DNA of 64,000 nt from Tricholoma matsutake (lineage: Eukaryota > Basidiomycota > Agaricomycetes > Agaricales > Tricholomataceae). The notes beneath the pieces were generated by a model, which made no database searches, had not been told where the DNA came from, and saw only the letters and a program-made list of their open reading frames with translations. The stretch is taken from positions 3,658,001-3,722,000 of the forward strand of contig AP026543.1 of assembly GCA_026075535.2 (NCBI GenBank). Direction: 5' to 3'. Made by a program: the position numbers and the translations under genes. Below, one piece after another: positions 57,856-64,000 of this stretch; position 1 is the stretch's first letter, and every line of letters starts with the position of its first letter.

Positions 57856-58973
57856 TGATTGCTCTCTGTCATATTGCAAAGTCTGAGTTTTCAAACTCAT
57901 CTACTACTAGTGGTGTGCTATCCTAGACTCGTGACCACTCCCTCATATGAGTATGAGCAGTCGATACCTTGTAGAGGGACTGGTGAATCGGAGCTTGAAA
58001 TCAGAGGTAATACAAGGACCCCCAGAAATTCCCCTATATGTATGTGCCAAATCTGGATAAAATTTGGCATTTTGGTGGTTAGGTATGTGCCAATCCGGAT
58101 AACATTGGACCCAAGTTTGAGGTGATGTATGGTCCGAGAATCCAGATAAAATTTGATTCATCAGCAGGTATGTTCCCAATCTGGATAAGTTTGAGTTCAG
58201 GGTGCATTGAAGAAATATATCACAAACTTATCAGCGACAACATTATGTACACAAAATAATGAACCAAGAGTCAGAATAGTGTTAGACTCTTCAGAAATTC
58301 TCCAACACATCAAAAATGGCTATCCTTGACCTATGCGGGGATGGAGTTGTGTTTGACAAGACTCAGTGGAAATTTATGTCCTCGTCCTCCACTATGGCAC
58401 CAGAGCATCATAGAAGCAAAATATAGGTATTTTTGAAGAAAAAATTGGGTTTTTTGATGTATATTCTGTTTGTCCAGATAAAATTTGGCCAAACCCTATG
58501 TATGTGCCATCATCCAGATAAAATCAAGGCCTTATAAGGGCAACCTTAGAGGCCACTTAATCAATGGACTAGCAAAGGGGAATCTGAAGTTAAAATTATA
58601 GTACATATTACAGGGATTGGAGGCACACCTAGCAGAGGGAAATCCAAAGAGAAAATTCTAAGGACCCCTTTGCCAATGCCCAGTATATGTCAAGACTGCA
58701 AAAATCAAATAATAACCTAAATATAGAAAAGGCAGAGATAGGCAGATCAAGGCCACTGAATGACATCATACCAAGGGGTAGATGTCAGAAAGGGTACTCC
58801 ACCTCTAAATATAAAACTGTCAACATGCACAAATGTGATAGAGAAGAAAATTAGTAATAAAGTAAGGAAAAATCATAGAAAATGAAGAATAGAAGGAAAT
58901 GGAGTGAGGAAAAATATAGGATGAACATAAAAAATAGGAGAAACACATGGGGCACCCCCTAGTCCCCTTACAA
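57856..58973 (-). repeat. right, unbroken copy of the 1.1-kb direct repeat (candidate LTR)
   Basis: 1118 bp. It matches 42121-42451 plus 50595-51352. Its right 435 bp (58539-58973) resemble the LTR of the chromovirus at 43801, including TAGTCCCCTTACA at the end. As an LTR on the minus strand it would run TGTAAGGGG to GCAATCA. The bases outside the two outer ends (GGTTC before 42121, AAGAC after 58973) do not match, so a single insertion with intact ends is not proved. Confidence 0.7.
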
Positions 58974-59041
58974 AGACCTTACTGTCATCGCTCACCTTCC
59001 TCACCCTTTCTGCACACTCAATGGACATTTCTTGTGAGTGT

Positions 59042-59086
59042 TGGAAGGTCCATAGGCATTTTGTAGAATCTTTAGTTGTGATAGAC
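59042..59086 (-). pseudogene. fragment copy of the CSN12-like gene 5' end
   Basis: The run CCATAGGCATTTTGTAGAAT and following bases match 40678-40720, the start codon region and 5' leader of the CSN12-like gene, with one or two differences. On the minus strand the fragment would begin MPMDLPTLT against MPMDFPTFT in the gene, then stops. It lies just beyond the right edge of the transposon cluster. Confidence 0.8.
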
Positions 59087-60202
59087 AAGCGGTAGATTCA
59101 CAACTCATTCAAGTGGGGGTGTCCAATCCTTATGATGGCCGTGGCCATGTGACATGTGATGTTCTGTCACAAGGTGTGACAAACCTTGAAACACCTACTA
59201 TAAATTAATTTTCAAGTGGTATATCTCAGACTTTCTATTACAAAATTCAAATATTATGCAGTAGTACTGTTTTATTGTGTGTATGAAGTTGAACACAGCA
59301 ACTAGGTCATGTAAGTGGTTACTGATTGTAATTCAATTGTAATTTGTAGTGTGTATTCTATTATTTGCACTATTTGTAGTTGTTTGACAATACCCCTCTC
59401 TAGCAACCACTCTGGGCCCAGCTCTTCAAGATCTCAATTTTACAACTTACTTCAGTGAGAAAAAATGAACAAAAATTAATTCTGAACAATGTCTGTAACC
59501 AGATTTTTCTATTTGGCCCCCAACCATGAAATATAGTAAAATTTAGTTCAAACTTGTATTGGATTCAGCTCCTCAGGGACTTACTTTCATAACTTGCTTC
59601 AGTGATGAAAAATGATCAGAATCCAATTCTGAACAAATCTCCATGACCAGAATTTTTATTTTGGGTCTTTAACTATGAAATACTACAATAACCCCCATAT
59701 TATTTCAGAGATTCAAAATAAAAAATCTGGTCATGGAGATTTGTTCAGGATTGAATTGTGATCATTTTTCACCACTAAAATAAGTTGTGAAATTGAGTTC
59801 CTGAAGAGCTGAATCCAGTGCAAGTTTGAGCCACTATTTTGGCAGGCATTTGGCTGGAGAAGTGCCTGTCTAGCAGCAATAAATTATATTTTAGTATTCC
59901 AATCCATGGTTTCTGATAAATGATATGCATTTGACAACAAGTCACCCAGAACAACCCTTGTATTCATGTTGTGGAAAGCACAGAATACATGTTTCAATAT
60001 TTGGGGTGTGACATCCTGGTGACATGGTTGTGACCAGGAGTCACACATACTGAGGCCTCTGCTGCTTGCTCAGAGTAGTAGCGGGAAACAGAGGTCCACC
60101 TAAATGGACCCCAAAATGAGATAGGCGAGGGAGCAAACATGCTACAATACAAGAAATAGAAATACAGTTACAGTAATAAACTTGAAGCAGGCAGGCCACA
60201 GC
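59087..60202. other. AT-rich non-coding repeat-bearing interval
   Basis: No gene is supported. It contains a three-copy inverted/direct repeat (59419-59828) and, near 60003-60060, a stretch starting GTGTGACATCCTGGTGACAT whose nature is unknown. Confidence 0.45.
59419..59828. repeat. degenerate palindrome with an extra direct copy
   Basis: About 110 bp beginning CAAACTTGTATTGGATTCAG (59549-59660) recur in inverted form at about 59710-59828. A third, more diverged copy in direct orientation lies at 59419-59510 (CAGCTCTTCAAGATCTCAAT). Shared blocks include a CTCCATGACCAGA-type core next to A/T runs. It looks like an old foldback element. Confidence 0.65.
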
Positions 60203-61074
60203 CAAGGGTGCTCCGGCATCGAAAAAAAAGACCCAGGGTCGATTTTTTTTGCTTAGGCCAAATTCTGCTGGACTAACTAACTTACCTAATCAGGAACACT
60301 TCTATATATAGTAATATGACCTCATCATCATTGGCGCTTCCCTCCACATCCTCGCCTGGATGCCTCACAGGTGAGGCACACCCAATTCCATGGCTCTAGC
60401 TCAAGTTCTACACATTGTAGATGATACTGGACATATAAAGTGAGTCAGAAAATTCATCAGCACTCATAATACACTGTACTTACCCACTGAGTCTTGCAAC
60501 CAGCTTGTTTGCACTCGAGTACCCTGTTCAATGAACTGTTGAGGACTTGCCCACATAAACACCCATTCAGTGCATCTGCAAGTTTGCGTGGAACCCTTTT
60601 GCGCTTTGACATCCTGATTCCTCAGGAATTTCAATTTCCATTGCCGCCGTTGCCTGTATGTGATTTGCATTGTTCATGCTGCCTTCATTTCCACCGCTAC
60701 TTTCACTCGGTTGGTTGTTCTGTCAAACATAGTAAGTATATCTCCACTGATAAAGCTAACGACAGGACTCATGCTGTCAAATATGAGTGTGGTGGGTAGC
60801 TTGCATTGACTGATGATGCAAGAAAAAGAAAAATTGTCCAAATATGGAAAGACATTCAAGGCATATGTTTTTTCACTTGCTTTCTGGTGCTAGAGGCCTT
60901 CCTAAAGCTGTACCACTCTCCATACTGTCTGTGGATACTAATAATATGTTTTAATGTACTCAATTTGGTGTTCCGAGGTCCTGTTCCAGAGGTGATCCTT
61001 TTTTTTTTTCACAGCCTGTGGCTGGACTAACTAACCAGGCACCGGTACAGGATTCCCGGGCTGGCACCCCCTTG
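60203..61074 (-). mobile_element. 872-bp hAT-type DNA transposon, internally deleted
   Basis: Flanked by a perfect 8-bp target duplication, GCCACAGC (60195-60202 and 61075-61082). Ends are CAAGGGTGCTCC on the left and the inverse of CAAGGGGGTGCCAGC on the right. The 8-bp duplication and CA..TG ends fit the hAT superfamily. The ends resemble those of the element at 19909, pointing to one family. The interior keeps the last exons of a protein with a PHD-like finger (60328-60620) but no transposase core. Confidence 0.88.
60328..60620 (-). pseudogene. C-terminal PHD-like finger remnant of the hAT element
   Basis: Two minus-strand exons. The first reads KRVPRKLADALNGCLCGQVL, NSSLN, VLECKQAGCKTQW; then an intron of about 58 bp (GTAAGT to CCAG) and the second exon YHLQCVELELEPWNWVCLTC, EASRRGCGGKRQ with a stop at 60328-60330. 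The Cys/His spacing (C-x-C, C-x4-C, H-x2-C, C-x2-C) fits a PHD-like zinc finger, known at the C-terminus of some fungal transposon proteins. Splice sites and frame are intact although the rest of the protein is missing. Confidence 0.65.
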
Positions 61075-61082
61075 GCCACAGC

Positions 61083-61759
61083 GACCATTTGACTATGAGA
61101 TGCCATTATAAAAATAAATAAAAAACAGAAAAACAAAAGGGGAGAGGTGGGAGGGCTGCAAAAATCAAACATTAACTAAACAATTCGACAAAGCCTGTAA
61201 GTAACCATGTAAGGGACAAGCTCAGATAGGTATGGATGAGAATCCGCTCACTATTAGGATTCAGCTGGATGGGGTAGCAAAGCTATAGAATACCAGATGA
61301 ATCCTGTTAAGTGAAAATCTAGATGAGTCCAGTCCAATGGATATTGTGAAGATTCTTATGATGCGAGTAGATGCTATTACAAGAGGCAAAGCCTTGAATA
61401 ACAATGCCGAAAAGGTAAGAACCTGAAAACAATATGCAGCGCGATGTGCTCACCTGTGTTGCTTGTGAGTGAGATGAAAGTTAGGAAGGAAGCAACACAG
61501 GGCCCCCTAATCGCACTTCAACTGTCTTATACCTGGCATCTGCTAGCCCCTAGCACCACGGCACAGACCATGCAAAAAGGGGGGTCAAGTAGTGCTCTGT
61601 GTGGATAGTGAGGCTAGTCACATGATTTTGAGGTGCCTTACCTACGGAAGCTATTTTTGAAAATTGATTGTCATGACCTTCAAGATCAAATAACGTGCAC
61701 GTGATATATAACACCCGTCCATTTATAACTATCCAAAGTCTTCAACGCCCACGCATAGA
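61083..61759. other. upstream region of the DsbA-like gene
   Basis: No coding region is recognised. A TATA-like GATATATAAC near 61700 is placed 60 bp before the start of the next gene. Confidence 0.4.
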
Positions 61760-62649
61760 ATGGCTCTTCAACCCTCTCTTAGACCTCTAATGGTAGCCGG
61801 CCGCCCAGATGCTTCCCATACTCTGGATATATTTTGTAAGAATGGCAGCTCTGAAGCATGCTGAAAAGCTAACCGATCGTAATTGCCAATGTGTGACCTT
61901 CCAGTGGACTACGTCTGTCCATTCAGGTGATCGTTATCTCACAGAGGTCTGAGCTGTTATTTAACTTAAGCAGTGCCAAGATGTCCCTAACAATCGACGG
62001 AGTTCTCAAGCCTTTGTTTGACGCCGGCGGTAAATATGACGGAAAAGTGAAGGCTGTAATTAGGCTTCAAGTCCAGCCATGGCATTCCTCTTCCACATTT
62101 ACCCATGAATCGGCGTTAGCAGTGAGTACAGGCTGGTCTACCTAGCGTCAGCTGTCAATGCCTTTGACAGATAGCGCGCGTTTCCCCGGAACACTTCTGG
62201 CCCTACAGCCTTGCTGTACGTTCCTCTCACAGGCACGAGATCTTGATTATCCCCCTAAAGCATCTTTTCGCAGCTGTTCAAAAAACAGGGCGACTTCTTT
62301 GACCTTCCAACGTCCACTCTCACGCCGTTACAAATACGCGCAAACCTCGCTAACATCGCAGCTGAAGTCATCCCCTCCGACCGGATGGATCAATTCAGAG
62401 AGCTTCTCAAGCTGAAAGATTCTCCGAATGGCGGAATAGCAGTCACAGATGATCTTAAGTACACTGGTGCGTGTAGACCTCTCAGATTGCTTTCAATAAA
62501 CCTGACTGACTGCAGTCAAATTCTCGCGACAAAACTCGATCCATGTGTCGCCGACTGTCTTGTGGGATGGGTTGGTAGCCAGCGAGATTTCCAGTAGCTG
62601 GGGAGAAAAGGAATGGAAAGAGTTCCTCGTTGCTAAGGTCAAAGTCTGA
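61760..62649 (+). CDS. DsbA/thioredoxin-fold protein with a degenerate active site
   Basis: Six exons. It starts at 61760, MALQPSLRPLMVAGRPDASH, then a first junction gives LDYVCPFS, next SAKMSLTIDGVLKPLFDAGG, VKAVIRLQVQPWHSSSTFTH, ESALA joined to IARVSPEHFWPYSLA, LFKKQGDFFDLPTSTLTPLQ, GIAVTDDLKYTVKFSRQNSI, HVSPTVLWDGLVASEISSSW and a stop at 62647-62649. The order beta-strand with CPF motif, helix, long helical insert, cis-Pro strand (HVSPTV) matches DsbA-type thioredoxin folds. The motif is CPFS in place of CPxC, so disulphide exchange by a two-Cys mechanism is unlikely. The family is widespread in fungi; its role is not known to me. Confidence 0.82.
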
Positions 62650-62792
62650 TTATCATAGACAAGTATCATAATCATACACTGTACTACTAGTAATACATTA
62701 AATGTAGTGTAATTGTGGACTCTTCAAGACATCCCATATTATCCAAAAAATGATGATATTTTAGTAAGAACTTCGATCAGATGCAACATTCT

Positions 62793-63964
62793 TCATGACC
62801 ACCGTAGATTCCGTGTTGACTTATCGCTAGTTTGAGATGTAGCCAGAGAGGGTTTGCGACCTACATCAGGCAGGCTAGTCGAGACGATCGTCTGGGGACC
62901 TCCAGAGGAAAAACCCATGATTGTCTTACTTCCGAGGGACTGGAAATCTAGCCGAGCGCCGACCTTGAAGATGTCGGACTTCCAGATTCGTTGATAGATA
63001 TGAGAATCGTTAAAGGGGAGTGCAAACGCTATCGTCGGCTCGTCAGCAGATATGTTAATCAGTGATTTGATCCAGACACGTATTCGATGTGATGCGCCAA
63101 TAGGTGTTGATGCGATAGGGACAGTACTGATAGTACGAGTGATGAAAGGGAGCATAACGAACGAGGTGGACCTGGTTGCTTACTAAATGAGGAACGTTAC
63201 CGTGCGAGGATCACCATCTATGCGCAGCTGAATATCATCAAAGAGGCTGCCCCCCACACCACTCGCTTCATAGGCCATGGCGTACTTATACATGTTTTCA
63301 TAAACTCGTTGCCATCTTGAGGTATATGAGCTTCTGTTGACACATCGGAGCAAAATATGCTTACCGTATGATGAACGTAACCAGAGCCTTTCCAACAAAC
63401 CCATGATAGAGTTGTGTTCTTGCATCGACGCTCTTCAGCCGCGCGAAGGATGCTTCACTGACTGTATTGAAGTCGAGATCCTTGCCCACCCACAAATCAT
63501 CCCCGCCAAATAATCGATGATCGATGCCAGACACGCGCAGCCAGACACGGAAGGACCATAAGCTCCCTGGGGGGATGCTTGTTTTACCGGGGAACACACT
63601 TTTTTGGGTAGTGTTAGTAGTAATTCCAGAGTTGCCTAACACTTGCACTGCACCCACAAAACAGCAAAGTTGAGTGACCGTGGATCGACATGAAGTCGGC
63701 GAATAATAGGTTCTCCGAGAGATCGTTCGACCCCGTTGGCTCTGAAGGAGAGCTTGAACGTATATTCTCCAGGTTCTGGTTTACCAGATACAGGCTCGAC
63801 TCTAACATTTCGGATAAATTCAGGGTAGCATAAAGATTGAGAAAAACATACGTTATGAGAAACTGCAGAGGTGTCGACGCTGCCAACAAGGAGTATGTGT
63901 AGAGGTAGCGTTCGCGTCGAATTGGAGGGTCACTTGGTGGCCGGGAGGTACTGGTTGGGGACAT
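62793..63964 (-). CDS. hypothetical beta-rich protein
   Basis: About four exons on the minus strand. It starts at 63964 with MSPTSTSRPPSDPPIRRERY; an intron GTATGT to GTTAG leads to VEPVSGKPEPGEYTFKLSFR, SLGEPIIRRLHVDPRSLNFA. Later exons hold SIPPGSLWSFRVWLRVSGID, DLDFNTVSEASFARLKSVDA, YAMAYEASGVGGSLFDDIQL and SHRIRVWIKSLINISADEPT, ending RNLRWS. The repeated short beta strands suggest one or two beta-sandwich domains, with no recognised family. Convergent with the DsbA-like gene. The 5' end could extend beyond the window. Confidence 0.6.
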
Positions 63965-64000
63965 GAGGCTTGTGCTGATCTGATCAGAATGTGAACATAC

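Noticed and set aside
42121..58973. Calling the 1.1-kb repeats a proven LTR pair of one element
   Set aside because: The outer flanks show no matching target duplication and the interior is made of other elements; kept as candidate LTRs only.
1..64000. CRISPR arrays, bacterial operons or integrases
   Set aside because: No regularly spaced short repeats are present, and gene structure is clearly that of an intron-bearing eukaryote.

Overview
The window is nuclear DNA of a filamentous basidiomycete, most likely an Agaricomycete. Genes are compact, with many 45-70 nt GT-AG introns. They encode fungal and eukaryotic proteins: DDI1, SPT3, KEX1, ATG29, IMPACT/YIH1, NDUFA8, a CSN12-type PCI protein. 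The transposons are chromodomain Ty3/Gypsy elements and hAT-like DNA elements. No species can be named from the sequence.

Layout. 0.4-3.7 kb: an intron-less type IIC (Na+/K+-ATPase alpha-like) P-type ATPase. 3.7-8.1 kb: gene-poor, with one small MITE. 8.1-9.3 kb: last exon of an unrecognised Ser/Pro/Tyr-rich protein. 10.4-14.4 kb: a mitochondrial group (lipoate ligase, complex I subunit NDUFA8, complex I assembly factor NDUFAF3) with one small unrecognised gene. 14.7-19.3 kb: a UTP8/NOL11-like ribosome biogenesis gene and an EVE-domain (THYN1) gene. 19.9-21.0 kb: a non-autonomous hAT-like element. 21.3-24.3 kb: two related F-box/LRR-type genes. 25.2-31.6 kb: IMPACT, ATG29, DDI1 and SPT3, with IMPACT and ATG29 divergent across 199 bp. 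32.7-41.2 kb: a multipass membrane protein, KEX1, an ER thioredoxin-like membrane protein, a CSN12-like PCI protein and a small gene cut off at the edge of a transposon cluster.

41.2-61.1 kb is a nested transposon cluster. Its best-preserved member is a full-length chromovirus (43801-49848) with identical 5-bp target duplications (CCATC), 426-bp LTRs differing at about 5 positions, and three in-frame stops in pol. Ten bases just inside its 5' LTR are exactly complementary to a site in the LTR about 25 nt downstream of a TATA box. This is the arrangement expected for Tf1-type self-primed reverse transcription. The element lies inside a degenerate insertion (42452-50594, AATA duplications), which splits one copy of a 1.1-kb direct repeat. 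Two further related chromoviruses (51.4-57.9 kb) are stacked between the copies, and the LTR of one carries a 255-bp foldback MITE. Beyond the cluster are a 45-bp duplicate of the CSN12-like gene's 5' end and a hAT element with a perfect 8-bp duplication that still encodes a PHD-like finger.

61.8-64.0 kb: a DsbA/thioredoxin-fold gene and an unrecognised gene, convergent. All gene models were read by eye from splice signals and family resemblance; ends are firmer than internal exon borders.
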